Assembly: GCF_900536025.1 (NCBI RefSeq)
Contig: NZ_UNOZ01000013.1
Location: 372,001 to 436,000, forward strand
DNA length: 64,000 bases
Source of the DNA: Pseudomonas reidholzensis
GTDB lineage: Bacteria > Pseudomonadota > Gammaproteobacteria > Pseudomonadales > Pseudomonadaceae
Direction: 5' to 3'
Below, piece after piece: positions 1 through 10,213 of the stretch; the first letter of the stretch is position 1, and each line of letters opens with the position of its first letter. The notes beneath the pieces are model-generated. The model did not search any database. It saw only the letters and a program-made list of their open reading frames with translations, and was not told the origin of the DNA. The translations under genes were made by a program, and so were the position numbers.

Positions 1-181
1 CGCGCAGCCCTAACGGAGAGGGTCTGGCGCTCAATCGCCCGGGCCCTTGAATGAAATCGATCGGCGTGCTTTCCCGTCGTCCCGAGTGGGGTGACTTCTG
101 GTGCGTGAGTCACTAGAATGTTTGCCCTTGATTCTGGAGTCGGGCTATCGCCGGCTAACGTCTGTGCAACGAGGAATATCC

Positions 182-1495
182 ATGCAAGTTTCGGTTGAAA
201 ACACTTCCGCTCTCGAGCGCCGCATGACCATCGCCGTCCCGGCCGAGCGCGTCGAGACCGAAGTCACCAAGCGTCTGCAACAGACTGCCCGTCGCGCCAA
301 GGTCCCAGGCTTCCGTCCTGGCAAGGTGCCAATGAGCGTCATCCGTCAGCGCTACGAAGCCGACGCCCGTCAGGAAGCCTTCGGCGACCTGATCCAGTCG
401 TCCTTCTACGAAGCCGTTGTCGAGCAGAAGCTGAACCCGGCTGGCGCTCCGGCCGTCGAGCCGAAGTCCTTCGAAAAAGGCAAGGACCTGGAATTCGTCG
501 CAATCTTCGAAGTGTTCCCTGAGTTCACCGTTGCCGGCTTCGACTCGATCAACGTCGAGCGCCTGAGCGCCGAAGTGGCCGACGCCGACCTGGACAACAT
601 GCTCGAAGTCCTGCGCAAGCAGAACACCCGCTTCGAAATCGTCGAGCGCGCTGCGCAGAACGACGACCAGGTCAACATCGACTTCGTTGGCAAGGTCGAC
701 GGCGTCGAGTTCGCCGGTGGTTCGGCCAAGGGCACCCAGCTGGTGCTGGGTTCCGGCCGCATGATCCCAGGCTTCGAAGATGGCCTGGTTGGCGCCAAAG
801 CTGGCGAAGAGCGCGTTGTCAACGTGACCTTCCCAGAGGACTACCAGAACCTCGACCTGGCCGGCAAGGCCGCCGAGTTCACCATCACCGTCAACAGTGT
901 TTCGGCGCCACAGCTGCCTGAGCTGAACGAAGAATTCTTCGCCCAGTTCGGCATCAAGGAATCGACCCTGGAAGGCTTCCGCACCGAAGTTCGCAAGAAC
1001 ATGGAGCGTGAACTGCGCCAGGCGATCAAGACCAAGGTGAAAAACCAGGTCATGGACGGTCTGCTGGCCGCCAACCCGATCGAAGTGCCGAAAGCGCTGC
1101 TGGAAAACGAAGTCAACCGTCTGCGCGTGCAAGCGGTTCAGCAGTTCGGTGGCAACATCAAGCCTGAGCAACTGCCGGTCGAGCTGTTCGAAGAGCAAGC
1201 CAAGCGTCGCGTCGTGCTGGGCCTGATCGTCGCTGAAGTGGTCAAGCAGTTCGACCTCAAGCCTGACGAAGACAAGGTTCGCGAAATGATCCAGGAAATG
1301 GCTTCCGCCTACCAGGAGCCAGAGCAGGTCATCAGCTGGTACTACAAGAACGACCAGCAAATGAACGAAGTGCGTTCGGTTGTGCTTGAAGAACAAGTTG
1401 TGGATACTGTCCTGCAGAAAGCGACTGTGACCGACAAATCGGTCTCGTACGAAGATGCAGTAAAACCAGCACAGGCTCCTGCCGAAGCTGAGTAA
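182..1495 (+). CDS. tig: Trigger factor, ribosome-associated chaperone and prolyl isomerase
   Basis: Trigger factor binds the ribosome exit tunnel and holds nascent chains; it also has peptidyl-prolyl isomerase activity. The 437-residue product has the usual length and layout: an N-terminal ribosome-binding domain carrying the GFRPGK signature at residues 43-48, an FKBP-type domain at about 160-245, and a C-terminal helical chaperone domain. I chose the ATG at 182 over an upstream start at 101 because an AGGA ribosome site lies just ahead of it and the protein then begins MQVSVENT as in other Pseudomonas. It is followed by clpP, clpX, lon, hupB and ppiD, the standard gammaproteobacterial protein-quality-control block. 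The first 181 bases hold only its upstream region; I see no other gene there. Confidence 0.98.
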   Translation: MQVSVENTSALERRMTIAVPAERVETEVTKRLQQTARRAKVPGFRPGKVPMSVIRQRYEADARQEAFGDLIQSSFYEAVVEQKLNPAGAPAVEPKSFEKGKDLEFVAIFEVFPEFTVAGFDSINVERLSAEVADADLDNMLEVLRKQNTRFEIVERAAQNDDQVNIDFVGKVDGVEFAGGSAKGTQLVLGSGRMIPGFEDGLVGAKAGEERVVNVTFPEDYQNLDLAGKAAEFTITVNSVSAPQLPELNEEFFAQFGIKESTLEGFRTEVRKNMERELRQAIKTKVKNQVMDGLLAANPIEVPKALLENEVNRLRVQAVQQFGGNIKPEQLPVELFEEQAKRRVVLGLIVAEVVKQFDLKPDEDKVREMIQEMASAYQEPEQVISWYYKNDQQMNEVRSVVLEEQVVDTVLQKATVTDKSVSYEDAVKPAQAPAEAE

Positions 1496-1519
1496 CCTGC
1501 AGCTATCGTAGGAAACCCC

Positions 1520-1547
1520 CACAAGCCAGCCTTCGCGCTGGCTTGTG
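1520..1547 (+). terminator. Hairpin between tig and clpP, possible weak terminator or attenuator
   Basis: CACAAGCCAGC at 1520-1530 pairs perfectly with GCTGGCTTGTG at 1537-1547 around a 6-base loop. There is no U-rich tail, so this may be an mRNA-end hairpin or a partial terminator rather than a strong intrinsic terminator. Confidence 0.5.
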
Positions 1548-1586
1548 CGTTATCAAGCCATGACTATTTGGGAGTGAGTGCAGGAC

Positions 1587-2228
1587 ATGTCCCGCAATTC
1601 TTATATTCAGCAGAGCTCTGACATCCAGGCCGCAGGCGGCCTGGTCCCGATGGTTATCGAGCAGTCCGCCCGTGGCGAACGCGCCTATGACATCTACTCG
1701 CGCCTGTTGAAGGAGCGAGTGATCTTCCTGGTAGGTCCTGTAGAAGACTACATGGCCAACCTGGTCGTGGCGCAGATGCTGTTCCTCGAAGCGGAAAACC
1801 CGGACAAGGATATCCATCTCTACATCAACTCGCCGGGCGGTTCGGTGACTGCGGGCATGTCGATCTACGACACCATGCAGTTCATCAAGCCGGATGTCTC
1901 GACCATCTGCATCGGCCAGGCCTGCAGCATGGGCGCCTTCCTGTTGACCGCGGGTGCCAAGGGCAAGCGTCACTGCCTGCCGAACTCGCGCGTCATGATC
2001 CACCAGCCGCTTGGCGGCTTCCAGGGTCAGGCCACCGACATCCAGATCCACGCCCAGGAAATCCTCAGCATCAAGGCACGTCTCAACGAGCTGCTGGCCT
2101 ACCACACCGGCCAGGACCTCGAGACCATCCAGCGTGATACTGAGCGTGACAACTTCATGAGCGCCCAGCGCGCGGCCGAGTACGGCCTGATCGACTCGGT
2201 ATACGACAAGCGGCAACTGGTCTCCTGA
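1587..2228 (+). CDS. clpP: ATP-dependent Clp protease proteolytic subunit
   Basis: ClpP is the serine-protease barrel that degrades proteins fed to it by ClpX or ClpA in the cytoplasm. The 213-residue protein has the full catalytic triad: Ser114 in GQACSMGAF, His139 in VMIHQP and Asp188 in DTERD. The oligomerisation and substrate-groove segment [10 protein letters not shown] is intact. An alternative GTG lies three codons upstream at 1578, but the GGAG at 1571-1574 would be too close to it, so the ATG at 1587 is preferred. It sits 91 bp after tig and 108 bp before clpX. The N-terminus shows a short propeptide-like stretch, as in the E. coli enzyme. Confidence 0.98.
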   Translation: MSRNSYIQQSSDIQAAGGLVPMVIEQSARGERAYDIYSRLLKERVIFLVGPVEDYMANLVVAQMLFLEAENPDKDIHLYINSPGGSVTAGMSIYDTMQFIKPDVSTICIGQACSMGAFLLTAGAKGKRHCLPNSRVMIHQPLGGFQGQATDIQIHAQEILSIKARLNELLAYHTGQDLETIQRDTERDNFMSAQRAAEYGLIDSVYDKRQLVS

Positions 2229-2242
2229 TCCTAGGGGCCAGA

Positions 2243-2271
2243 GCAGGTGGGTGCCAAAAGCGCCCACCTGC
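2243..2271 (+). terminator. Strong hairpin between clpP and clpX
   Basis: GCAGGTGGG at 2243-2251 pairs with CCCACCTGC at 2263-2271. Three further pairs (one G-U) close a 5-base CAAAA loop, giving a 12-bp stem. No U-run follows directly, so it could be an attenuator, a processing site or a stabiliser of clpP mRNA. A heat-shock-like promoter starts just after it. Confidence 0.5.
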
Positions 2272-2274
2272 GGA

Positions 2275-2303
2275 CTTGAAAAAGCCCGCAATTGCCTTCA
2301 TCT
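2275..2303 (+). promoter_or_regulatory. Candidate heat-shock (sigma-32) promoter of clpX
   Basis: CTTGAAA at 2275-2281 is a perfect sigma-32 -35 element. After a 14-bp spacer CTTCATCT at 2296-2303 matches the CCCCATNT -10 consensus at six of eight positions. The ATG of clpX lies 33 bp downstream. Promoter calls of this kind are inference from motif and position. Confidence 0.5.
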
Positions 2304-2336
2304 TGTGTTTCAAGCCTACCGGATTGGATCGATCGA

Positions 2337-3620
2337 ATGACTGACACCCGTAACGGCGAGGACAGCGGCAAATTGCTCTATTGCTCCTTCTGCGGCAAAA
2401 GCCAGCACGAAGTGCGCAAATTGATTGCCGGGCCCTCGGTATTTATCTGCGACGAGTGCGTCGACCTGTGCAACGACATCATCCGTGAGGAGGTGCAGGA
2501 AGCCCAGGCCGAGAGCAACGCGCACAAATTGCCTTCGCCGAAAGAAATCAGCGGCATCCTGGATCAGTACGTGATCGGTCAGGAGCGCGCTAAGAAGGTG
2601 CTTGCGGTAGCGGTCTACAACCACTACAAGCGCCTGAATCAGCGTGACAAGAAGGGCGACGAAGTCGAACTCGGCAAGAGCAACATCCTCCTGATCGGGC
2701 CAACTGGCTCGGGCAAGACCCTGCTCGCCGAAACCCTTGCACGCCTGTTGAACGTACCGTTCACCATTGCCGACGCCACCACCCTGACCGAAGCCGGTTA
2801 TGTCGGTGAGGACGTCGAGAACATCATTCAGAAACTGCTGCAAAAGTGCGACTACGACGTGGAGAAGGCCCAGATGGGCATTGTCTACATCGACGAAATC
2901 GACAAGATTTCGCGCAAGTCGGACAACCCGTCGATCACCCGTGACGTTTCGGGCGAAGGCGTGCAGCAGGCGCTGTTGAAGCTGATCGAAGGCACCGTCG
3001 CTTCGGTACCGCCGCAAGGTGGCCGCAAGCACCCGCAACAGGAATTCCTGCAGGTTGATACCCGCAACATCCTGTTCATCTGCGGTGGCGCATTCTCGGG
3101 CCTTGAAAAGGTCATCCAGAACCGCTCCACCAAAGGTGGCATCGGTTTCGGTGCTGAAGTGCGCAGCAAGGAAGAAGGCAAGAAGGTTGGTGAGTCCCTG
3201 CGTGAAGTCGAGCCTGACGATCTGGTCAAGTTCGGTCTGATCCCGGAATTCGTTGGCCGTCTGCCGGTCCTGGCGACCCTCGACGAGCTGGATGAGGCTG
3301 CGTTGATGCAGATCCTCACCGAGCCGAAAAACGCCCTGACCAAGCAGTACGCCAAGCTGTTCGAGATGGAAAGCGTCGACCTCGAGTTCCGCAGCGATGC
3401 GCTCAAGGCCGTTGCCCGCAAAGCCCTGGAGCGCAAGACTGGCGCCCGTGGCCTGCGTTCGATCCTCGAAGGCGTGCTGCTCGACACCATGTACGAAATT
3501 CCTTCGCAGAAGGAAGTCAGCAAGGTGGTGATCGACGAGAGCGTTATCGAAGGCACCTCGCAGCCGCTGCTCATCTACGAGAACAGCGAGCCGCAAGCCA
3601 AAGCCGTACCGGACGCCTGA
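2337..3620 (+). CDS. clpX: ATP-dependent Clp protease, unfoldase subunit ClpX
   Basis: ClpX is the hexameric AAA+ unfoldase that recognises tagged substrates and threads them into ClpP. The 427-residue product begins with a zinc-binding domain (Cys16, Cys19, Cys38, Cys41 in YCSFC and FICDEC), followed by a Walker A motif GPTGSGKT near residue 120, a Walker B with VYIDEIDKI, and the pore and sensor segments GRLPV and GARGLRS. The ATG at 2337 is chosen over an in-frame start at 2292 because the family begins MTDTRNG. The gene can be read through from clpP or from its own candidate heat-shock promoter at 2275. Confidence 0.98.
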   Translation: MTDTRNGEDSGKLLYCSFCGKSQHEVRKLIAGPSVFICDECVDLCNDIIREEVQEAQAESNAHKLPSPKEISGILDQYVIGQERAKKVLAVAVYNHYKRLNQRDKKGDEVELGKSNILLIGPTGSGKTLLAETLARLLNVPFTIADATTLTEAGYVGEDVENIIQKLLQKCDYDVEKAQMGIVYIDEIDKISRKSDNPSITRDVSGEGVQQALLKLIEGTVASVPPQGGRKHPQQEFLQVDTRNILFICGGAFSGLEKVIQNRSTKGGIGFGAEVRSKEEGKKVGESLREVEPDDLVKFGLIPEFVGRLPVLATLDELDEAALMQILTEPKNALTKQYAKLFEMESVDLEFRSDALKAVARKALERKTGARGLRSILEGVLLDTMYEIPSQKEVSKVVIDESVIEGTSQPLLIYENSEPQAKAVPDA

Positions 3621-3644
3621 TTCAGGCCGACGGTGGGTAAAAAG

Positions 3645-3680
3645 AAAGGGGCCTTCGGGCCCCTTTCTGCTTTTCCTGCT
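3645..3680 (+). terminator. Intrinsic terminator of clpX
   Basis: GGGCC at 3650-3654 pairs with GGCCC at 3659-3663 around a TTCG tetraloop, extended by A-T and G-U pairs to about 3647-3666. A T-rich stretch (CTGCTTTTCC) follows. It separates clpX from lon. Confidence 0.8.
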
Positions 3681-3686
3681 TCAACG

Positions 3687-3716
3687 CTTGTAATTTCCCA
3701 GGGCTGCCCCCACATT
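3687..3716 (+). promoter_or_regulatory. Candidate heat-shock (sigma-32) promoter of lon
   Basis: CTTGTAA at 3687-3693 resembles the sigma-32 -35 box. CCCCACAT at 3708-3715 matches the -10 CCCCATNT at seven of eight positions, with a 14-bp spacer. lon starts 59 bp further on. Lon is a classical heat-shock protein, which fits, but no expression data are available here. Confidence 0.55.
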
Positions 3717-3774
3717 AGGTCCAAGCATCATTTCCACCGGTTTCCGGCCACAAGGCCGCTGTAGAGGCGAAATC

Positions 3775-6171
3775 ATGAAGACCACCCTCGACTTGCCTCT
3801 TTTGCCATTGCGCGATGTCGTCGTTTATCCGCACATGGTCATCCCGCTGTTTGTGGGGCGCGAAAAATCCATCGAGGCCCTCGAGGCCGCGATGACCGGC
3901 GAAAAGCAGATCCTTCTGCTCGCCCAGAAAAACCCGGCCGACGATGATCCAGGCGAAGACGCCCTGTACCGCGTCGGTACCATTGCCACCGTTCTGCAGC
4001 TGCTGAAACTGCCCGACGGTACCGTCAAGGTACTGGTCGAAGGCGAGCAGCGTGGCGCGGTCGAGCGCTTTACCGAAGTCGATGGGCACGTGCGTGCCGA
4101 AGTCAGCCTGATCGAAGAAACCGACGCGCCCGAGCGCGAGTCGGAAGTCTTCGTGCGCAGCCTGCTGTCGCAGTTCGAACAGTATGTGCAGCTGGGCAAG
4201 AAGGTCCCTGCCGAAGTGCTCTCGTCGCTCAACAGCATCGAAGAGCCTGGTCGCCTCGTCGACACCATGGCCGCACACATGGCCCTGAAGATCGAGCAGA
4301 AGCAGGAGATCCTCGAGATCGTCGACCTGCAGACCCGTGTCGAGCACGTGTTGGCCCTGCTGGACGCTGAAATCGACCTGCTGCAGGTGGAAAAACGCAT
4401 CCGCGGTCGGGTCAAGAAGCAAATGGAGCGCAGCCAGCGCGAGTACTACCTGAATGAGCAGATGAAGGCCATTCAGAAAGAGCTCGGTGATGGCGACGAA
4501 GGCCACAACGAAGTCGAAGAGCTGAAAAAGCGCATCGACGCCGCGGGCCTGCCCAAGGACGCCCTGGCCAAGGCCCAGGCCGAGCTGAACAAGCTCAAGC
4601 AGATGTCACCGATGTCGGCCGAAGCTACCGTGGTCCGGACGTACCTCGACTGGCTCGTGCAAGTGCCGTGGAAGGCCCAGAGCAAGGTGCGCCTTGACCT
4701 GGCCAAGGCCGAGGAAATCCTCGACGCCGACCATTACGGCCTGGAAGAGGTCAAGGAACGCATCCTTGAGTACCTCGCCGTGCAGAAGCGGGTGAAGAAG
4801 ATCCGCGGCCCGGTGCTGTGCCTGGTCGGCCCGCCTGGCGTCGGCAAGACCTCGCTGGCCGAGTCGATCGCTACCGCGACCAACCGCAAGTTCGTGCGCA
4901 TGGCCCTCGGTGGCGTGCGTGACGAGGCCGAGATCCGCGGCCACCGTCGCACCTACATCGGCTCCATGCCTGGCCGTCTGATCCAGAAGATGACCAAGGT
5001 AGGCGTACGCAACCCGCTGTTCCTGCTCGACGAGATCGACAAGATGGGCAGCGACATGCGTGGCGACCCGGCGTCGGCGTTGCTCGAAGTGCTCGACCCC
5101 GAGCAGAACCACAATTTCAACGACCATTACCTGGAAGTCGACTACGACCTTTCCGACGTGATGTTCCTGTGCACCTCGAACTCGATGAACATCCCGCCGG
5201 CGCTGCTCGACCGGATGGAAGTCATCCGCCTGCCGGGTTACACCGAGGACGAGAAGATCAACATCGCGGTCAAGTACCTGGTGCCCAAGCAGGTCAAGGC
5301 CAACGGTTTGAAGAAGGACGAGCTGGACGTCGACGTCAGCGCGATCCGCGACATCATCCGTTACTACACCCGCGAAGCCGGTGTGCGTGGCCTCGAGCGG
5401 CAGATCGCCAAGGTCTGCCGCAAGGTGGTCAAGGAACATACCGGGCAGAAACTGGTCAAGGTCAAGGTGGCTGGCGAGCAGCTCGAGCAATTGCTCGGCG
5501 TGCGCAAGTTCCGCTACGGCCTGGCCGAGCAGCAAGACCAGATCGGTCAGGTCACGGGCCTTGCCTGGACCCAGGTGGGCGGCGAACTGCTGACCATCGA
5601 AGCCGTGGTGATCCCGGGCAAGGGGCAGTTGATCAAGACCGGCTCGCTCGGCGATGTCATGGTCGAGTCGATCACCGCCGCGCAGACCGTGGTCCGCAGC
5701 CGTGCCCGCAGCCTGGGGATCGGCAACGACTTCCACGAGAAGCGTGACGTGCATATCCACATGCCAGAGGGCGCCACGCCGAAGGATGGGCCAAGTGCCG
5801 GTATCGGCATGTGCACCGCGCTGGTGTCGGCGCTGACGCAGATTCCGGTCCGTGCAGACGTCGCCATGACCGGTGAAATCACCCTGCGTGGGCAGGTGCT
5901 GGCGATCGGTGGCTTGAAGGAAAAACTGCTCGCGGCACACCGTGGGGGGATCAAGACGGTGATCATTCCAGAGGAGAATGTTCGCGATCTGAAGGAGATT
6001 CCGGAAAACATCAAACAGGATCTTCAGATCAAACCGGTCAAATGGATTGACGAAGTCCTCCAAATTGCGCTGCAATACGCCCCGGAGCCCTTGCCAGATG
6101 TGGCTCCGGAGATTGTCGCAAAGGATGAAAAGCGCGACAGCGATGCCAAGGAAAGAATCAGCACGCACTAA
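3775..6171 (+). CDS. lon: ATP-dependent Lon protease
   Basis: Lon degrades misfolded and short-lived regulatory proteins in the cytoplasm. The 798-residue protein has the N-terminal substrate-binding domain (to about residue 200), a coiled-coil segment, an AAA+ module with Walker A GPPGVGKT at 352-359, and a C-terminal protease domain. Its catalytic Ser674 lies in PKDGPSAG, and the partner Lys is in the [14 protein letters not shown] region. It is LonA type: soluble, with no membrane segment. A terminator and a heat-shock-like promoter precede it, so it is probably transcribed on its own and perhaps into hupB. Pseudomonads often carry a second lon elsewhere. Confidence 0.98.
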   Translation: MKTTLDLPLLPLRDVVVYPHMVIPLFVGREKSIEALEAAMTGEKQILLLAQKNPADDDPGEDALYRVGTIATVLQLLKLPDGTVKVLVEGEQRGAVERFTEVDGHVRAEVSLIEETDAPERESEVFVRSLLSQFEQYVQLGKKVPAEVLSSLNSIEEPGRLVDTMAAHMALKIEQKQEILEIVDLQTRVEHVLALLDAEIDLLQVEKRIRGRVKKQMERSQREYYLNEQMKAIQKELGDGDEGHNEVEELKKRIDAAGLPKDALAKAQAELNKLKQMSPMSAEATVVRTYLDWLVQVPWKAQSKVRLDLAKAEEILDADHYGLEEVKERILEYLAVQKRVKKIRGPVLCLVGPPGVGKTSLAESIATATNRKFVRMALGGVRDEAEIRGHRRTYIGSMPGRLIQKMTKVGVRNPLFLLDEIDKMGSDMRGDPASALLEVLDPEQNHNFNDHYLEVDYDLSDVMFLCTSNSMNIPPALLDRMEVIRLPGYTEDEKINIAVKYLVPKQVKANGLKKDELDVDVSAIRDIIRYYTREAGVRGLERQIAKVCRKVVKEHTGQKLVKVKVAGEQLEQLLGVRKFRYGLAEQQDQIGQVTGLAWTQVGGELLTIEAVVIPGKGQLIKTGSLGDVMVESITAAQTVVRSRARSLGIGNDFHEKRDVHIHMPEGATPKDGPSAGIGMCTALVSALTQIPVRADVAMTGEITLRGQVLAIGGLKEKLLAAHRGGIKTVIIPEENVRDLKEIPENIKQDLQIKPVKWIDEVLQIALQYAPEPLPDVAPEIVAKDEKRDSDAKERISTH

Positions 6172-6196
6172 TACGGTTTTCGCTGGGGGGCTTTCC

Positions 6197-6226
6197 TTGA
6201 CAGTTTTTTCGGGCCCTTGTTATAAA
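6197..6226 (+). promoter_or_regulatory. Near-consensus sigma-70 promoter of hupB
   Basis: TTGACA at 6197-6202 is a perfect -35 box. TTATAA begins 17 bp later (6220-6225), overlapping TATAAA at 6221-6226 (18 bp). This is one of the best housekeeping promoters in the window and fits the high expression known for HU. The untranslated leader to the hupB ATG would be about 90 nt. Confidence 0.8.
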
Positions 6227-6323
6227 GCGGCACGCCAGTGTCAACAGGCCACCCAGCGCTAGTTTCACACGCATTTCATTACATATTTAGAAACAAACTC
6301 AAATAGAGATAAGGGGACTTAGA

Positions 6324-6596
6324 GTGAACAAGTCGGAACTGATTGACGCTATCGCCGCATCTGCTGACATTTCCAAAGCCACCGCCGGTAAGGCGCTGGA
6401 CGCCGTGATCGAATCCGTTACCGGTGCCCTGAAGCAAGGCGACGACGTGGTACTGGTAGGTTTCGGTACGTTCTCCGTCAAGGAGCGCGCTGAGCGCACC
6501 GGCCGTAACCCGCAAACCGGTAACGCCATCAAGATCGCCGCTGCCAAGGTTCCAGGCTTCAAAGCTGGTAAAGGCCTGAAAGACGCCGTCAACTAA
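6324..6596 (+). CDS. hupB: DNA-binding protein HU-beta
   Basis: HU is a small nucleoid protein that bends DNA without strong sequence preference. The 90-residue product has the family length. Its DNA-binding arm signature, GRNPQTG with the intercalating proline at position 63, follows the GFGTF strand. It lies between lon and ppiD, the place typical of hupB rather than hupA. A strong promoter (6197) and a perfect UUCG-loop terminator (6685) bracket it, so it is probably a monocistronic, abundant transcript. Confidence 0.97.
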   Translation: MNKSELIDAIAASADISKATAGKALDAVIESVTGALKQGDDVVLVGFGTFSVKERAERTGRNPQTGNAIKIAAAKVPGFKAGKGLKDAVN

Positions 6597-6684
6597 GTCG
6601 TCTCTTCAGCCGGCCCGGGCATTGCTCGGGTCGACCGCGTGACGGCGGGACGCAAACGTTCCCGCCCGACACGCTCGCTTCGAG

Positions 6685-6713
6685 AAGGCGCATCTTCGGA
6701 TGCGCCTTTCTTC
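6685..6713 (+). terminator. Intrinsic terminator of hupB
   Basis: AAGGCGCATC at 6685-6694 pairs perfectly with GATGCGCCTT at 6699-6708 around a TTCG loop and is followed by TCTTCT. It lies about 90 bp after hupB and ahead of ppiD. Confidence 0.85.
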
Positions 6714-6777
6714 TATCAGGACTCTACCCACGCTCCGCGGTTGACGACGCAGTGGTACAACCGTTTCTGGGGGACGC

Positions 6778-8649
6778 ATGCTGCAGAATATCAGGGACAA
6801 TTCACAGGGTTGGATTGCCAAGACCATCATCGGCCTTATCGTCGTACTGATGGCGTTGACTGGCTTCGAGGCCATTTTCCAGGCCGCCAGCCATAGCCAG
6901 GACGCCGCCAAGGTAAACGGCCAGACCATCAGCCAGAACGAGCTGAGCCAGGCCGTCGACATGCAGCGCCGCCAGCTGATGCAACAGCTGGGCAAGGATT
7001 TCGATCCTGCCTTGCTCGACGAGAAGATGCTGCGCGAAGCCGCGCTGAAAGGGCTGATCGACCGCAAACTGCTGTTGCAGGGTGCTGAAGACGCCAAGTT
7101 CGCTTTCTCCGAAGCCGCGCTGGATCAAGTGATCCTGCAGACGCCTGAGTTCCAGGTCGATGGCAAGTTCGACGCCAACCGTTTCGACCAGGTCATTCGC
7201 CAGATGGGCTATGGCCGCTTGCAGTTCCGCGAGATGCTGGCCGAAGAAATGCTCATCGGCCAGCTGCGCACCGGCCTTGCCGGCAGCAGCTTCGTCACTG
7301 ACAAGCAGGTCGACGCCTTTGCCCGCCTGGAAAAGCAGACCCGCGATTTCGCTTCGCTGACCTTCAAGGCCAACCCGGCCGCCGTCAAGGTCAGCGATGA
7401 AGAGGTCAAGGCGCACTACGACCAGCACGCCAAGGAGTTCATGACGCCGGACCAGGTGGTCATCGACTACATCGAGCTGAAGAAGTCGTCGTTCTTCGAT
7501 CAGGTCAAGGTCGACGAAGACCAGCTCAAGGCCCTCTACGAGAAAGAAATCGCCAACCTGGCCGAGCAGCGTCATGCCGCTCACATCCTGATCGACGTCA
7601 ACGACAAGGTCACCGATGCCCAGGCCAAGGCACGTATCGAAGAGATCCAGCAGCGCCTGGCCAAGGGTGAGGACTTCGCCACGCTGGCGAAGGAGTTCTC
7701 CCAGGATCCGGGTTCGGCCACTACCGGTGGTGACCTCGGCTTTGCCGGCCCTGGCGTCTATGACCCAGCGTTCGAAGACGCCCTGTACCAGCTGAACAAG
7801 GACCAGGTTTCGCAGCCGGTGCGCACCGAGTTCGGCTACCACCTGATCAAGCTGCTGGGCGTCGAGGCACCTGAGGTGCCAAGCTTTGCCAGCCTGAAAG
7901 ACAAGCTGTCGCGTGAGCTGAAGACCCAGCAGGTCGAGCAGCGCTTCGTCGAAGTGACCAAAGCGCTGGAAGACGCTGCCTTCGAAGCCTCCGACCTGGC
8001 CCAACCGGCCCAGGACCTGGGCCTCAAGGTGCAGACCTCGGCGCCGTTTGGCCGCGAGGGTGGCGAAGGCATCACCGCCAACCGTTCGGTGGTGCAGGCC
8101 GCGTTCAGCGAAGAAGTGATCGACGAAGGTTCCAACAGCAACGCCATCGAGCTGGACCCGGAAACCGTGATCGTCCTGCGTGCCAAGGAGCACCGCAAGC
8201 CAGAGCAACTGCCTCTGCAAGCGGTGGCCCAGCGCATCAGCGAGCACCTGGCCAAGGAGAAGGCGACTGCCGAACTCAAGGTCAAGGCTGACACGCTGAT
8301 CGCCGGCCTGCGTGACGGTTCGATCAAGCCGGGCACTGCCCACGACGGCCAGACCTGGAAAACCCAGGAAGCGGTCACCCGCGGCCAGGACGGCATCGAG
8401 CCGGCCGAGCTGCAGGCCGTGTTCCGCCTGGCCAAGCCTGAAGGCAAGGACAAGCCGGAGTTCAGCAGCGTAGTCCTGGCTGATGGCAGCCTGGTGCTGG
8501 TGCAGCTCAAAGGCGTCAACGAAGGCGCTGCGGCCACTGACGAGGAGAAGCAGCAGATCCGTCGCTACCTCGCCTCGCGTGCCGGCCAGCAGGACTTCGC
8601 GGCTTACCGCAAGCAGCTGGAAGCCACCGCCGATATCACTCGCTACTGA
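6778..8649 (+). CDS. ppiD: Periplasmic folding chaperone PpiD (SurA/PpiC-type)
   Basis: PpiD is an inner-membrane-anchored periplasmic chaperone at the Sec translocon that helps newly exported outer-membrane proteins. The 623-residue product has a cytoplasmic N-terminus, one membrane segment at about residues 12-36, a SurA-N-like chaperone region, and a parvulin (rotamase) domain at about 260-360 that contains AAHILI, a GGDLGFAGPG segment and a terminal FGYHLIKL strand. A second SurA-like region follows. Its place after hupB is the same as in E. coli. Parvulin domains of PpiD are often catalytically weak, so isomerase activity should not be assumed. Confidence 0.95.
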   Translation: MLQNIRDNSQGWIAKTIIGLIVVLMALTGFEAIFQAASHSQDAAKVNGQTISQNELSQAVDMQRRQLMQQLGKDFDPALLDEKMLREAALKGLIDRKLLLQGAEDAKFAFSEAALDQVILQTPEFQVDGKFDANRFDQVIRQMGYGRLQFREMLAEEMLIGQLRTGLAGSSFVTDKQVDAFARLEKQTRDFASLTFKANPAAVKVSDEEVKAHYDQHAKEFMTPDQVVIDYIELKKSSFFDQVKVDEDQLKALYEKEIANLAEQRHAAHILIDVNDKVTDAQAKARIEEIQQRLAKGEDFATLAKEFSQDPGSATTGGDLGFAGPGVYDPAFEDALYQLNKDQVSQPVRTEFGYHLIKLLGVEAPEVPSFASLKDKLSRELKTQQVEQRFVEVTKALEDAAFEASDLAQPAQDLGLKVQTSAPFGREGGEGITANRSVVQAAFSEEVIDEGSNSNAIELDPETVIVLRAKEHRKPEQLPLQAVAQRISEHLAKEKATAELKVKADTLIAGLRDGSIKPGTAHDGQTWKTQEAVTRGQDGIEPAELQAVFRLAKPEGKDKPEFSSVVLADGSLVLVQLKGVNEGAAATDEEKQQIRRYLASRAGQQDFAAYRKQLEATADITRY

Positions 8650-8662
8650 GTGCACCTCGGAT

Positions 8663-8700
8663 AACACGACAGGCCGCTTATGCGGCCTGTCGTGTTTCTG
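8663..8700. terminator. Bidirectional terminator between ppiD and the patatin-like gene
   Basis: A perfect 15-bp stem (8663-8677 with 8682-8696, TTAT loop) is flanked by A-rich and T-rich ends. It lies between the convergent genes ending at 8649 and 8725 and can stop transcription from both sides. Confidence 0.85.
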
Positions 8701-8724
8701 CAATCCGGTTGTTCAGGCTGGGGA

Positions 8725-9765
8725 CTAGCGTCGCTTGCCCTCATAGGTATCCAGGGTATCGCGGGCAATCTCCCGCCCCAGCGCAATCAGCTCCGGCGCC
8801 TTGTAGAACTCGAAGAACTGGCACACCCGCTTGGGCACGTTGATCAGGATGTCGGGCGGGTACCCGGCGATCTTGTACTGCGCCAGCGAGGTCTGCATCA
8901 CCTCGAAGCTCTGGTTGATCAAGTCCAGCAGCGACGCGGGGCCGACGTTGTCGATGATGAACGAGCCGGTCGCCGACTTGGGTGCGCCGCTGCTCTCTGG
9001 CGCCGCCGCTGGCTGCTGACCCTCAGGATTGGCGGCTTCGCCCAGCCAGGGGTTGGGCACAGACAGGCTTTCGGCGTTGATTTCCTGGTCGAGGCGGATC
9101 ATCTGCTCGGCGGGCCGGCGGCGAAACGGCAGGCGTGAACCCACCGAGTCGATCAGCGCATCGAAGCGCTTCTTGAACGCCGCCGGCCGCTCGATCACCG
9201 GCAACTGGTACTGGTTCTGGTTGGTCGCGTTGAGGTTGACCGCGATGATCAGGTCGCAGTGGCTGGACACCACCGGGACGATCGGCAGCGGGTTGAGAAT
9301 GCCGCCATCGACCAGCATGCGATTGCCTTGCACCACCGGCGTGAACAGGCTGGGAATCGCCGCCGAGGCGCGCATGGCTTGATGCAGGCAGCCCTCCTGG
9401 AACCAGATTTCCTGCTGGTTGGTGAGGTCGGTGGCCACTGCCGTGTAGGGGATGCGCAACTGCTCGATGTTGATCTCGCCGACGATCTTGCGGATCTGCC
9501 CAAACACCTTGTCGCCGCGAATCGCCCCCAGGCGAAAGCTGACGTCGACCAGGCGCAGTACATCGAGGTAGTCCAGGCTCTCGATCCAGTTGCGGTACTC
9601 GTCGAGCTTGCCCGCGGCATACACGCCGCCGACCACGGCCCCCATCGAACACCCCGCGATGCAGGCGATGTCATACCCGCGCCGTTCGATTTCCTCGATC
9701 ACCCCGATGTGTGCATACCCGCGCGCTCCACCCGACCCCAATACCAACGCGACACGTTTGCTCAT
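8725..9765 (-). CDS. Patatin-like phospholipase family protein (RssA-type)
   Basis: Patatin-like enzymes hydrolyse acyl ester bonds in lipids using a Ser-Asp dyad. The 346-residue protein shows the oxyanion-hole motif GSGGARG at 10-16, the nucleophile Ser40 in GCSMG and the dyad Asp153 in DGG. The start at 9765 was chosen because a GAGGG ribosome site lies 7 bases ahead and the family begins near MSKRVALVLG. A Pro/Ala-rich linker near residues 255-280 precedes a C-terminal extension. No signal peptide or membrane segment is visible, so it is likely cytoplasmic. The substrate is unknown. Confidence 0.9.
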   Translation of the reverse strand: MSKRVALVLGSGGARGYAHIGVIEEIERRGYDIACIAGCSMGAVVGGVYAAGKLDEYRNWIESLDYLDVLRLVDVSFRLGAIRGDKVFGQIRKIVGEINIEQLRIPYTAVATDLTNQQEIWFQEGCLHQAMRASAAIPSLFTPVVQGNRMLVDGGILNPLPIVPVVSSHCDLIIAVNLNATNQNQYQLPVIERPAAFKKRFDALIDSVGSRLPFRRRPAEQMIRLDQEINAESLSVPNPWLGEAANPEGQQPAAAPESSGAPKSATGSFIIDNVGPASLLDLINQSFEVMQTSLAQYKIAGYPPDILINVPKRVCQFFEFYKAPELIALGREIARDTLDTYEGKRR

Positions 9766-9920
9766 GATATTCCCTCGCGGCTGTGCAAGCATGGGTCAAC
9801 AATGCACCTATTGCGGCCTGTGCTTCAATGCCATGTGTGCTGAACTACCCTTGGGCAGGGCACTTTTCGATTGCCCGTGCGTCGAACTGCCACTCTCTCG
9901 TTCACTTTGAGGTAATACCG

Positions 9921-10199
9921 ATGAAAGCCTGGATCTGCCTTCCACTGATTGCCCTGGCCCTGGCTGGCTGCGCGGGCAAGACGGCCTACCGTGACAGCTG
10001 CGCGACCCAGCTGGATGCCGCCTGGAAGGAGCTCGACCTGGCCAAGGCCGAAGGCTTCGCCGGCACTGTGAGTTACTCCAAGGCACTGTCGCTGCTGACC
10101 GGTGCCAAGACCCAGCAGCAGTTCGAAGGTTTCGAGGGCTGCACCAAGAAGGCCGAGAAGGCACGCTTCTACATTCGTGAGTCGCGCGCCGGCCGTTGA
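9921..10199 (+). CDS. Small putative lipoprotein
   Basis: A 92-residue protein whose N-terminus (MKAWICLPLIALALAGC) is a typical lipoprotein signal with a lipobox ending in Cys17. The mature part has two further cysteines (in RDSCAT and EGCTKK) and a helix-rich pattern with many Lys and Glu. The ATG at 9921 follows a GAGGTAAT ribosome site. It is followed 14 bp later by the CHAD-domain gene and may share its transcript. I recognise no named family; similar small lipoproteins occur in pseudomonads. Confidence 0.8.
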   Translation: MKAWICLPLIALALAGCAGKTAYRDSCATQLDAAWKELDLAKAEGFAGTVSYSKALSLLTGAKTQQQFEGFEGCTKKAEKARFYIRESRAGR

Positions 10200-10213
10200 A
10201 CAAGGAGCGCCTT

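Noticed and set aside
1..181. Searched for a tRNA gene ahead of tig
   Set aside because: No cloverleaf or GGTTCGA-type T-arm could be found in these bases.
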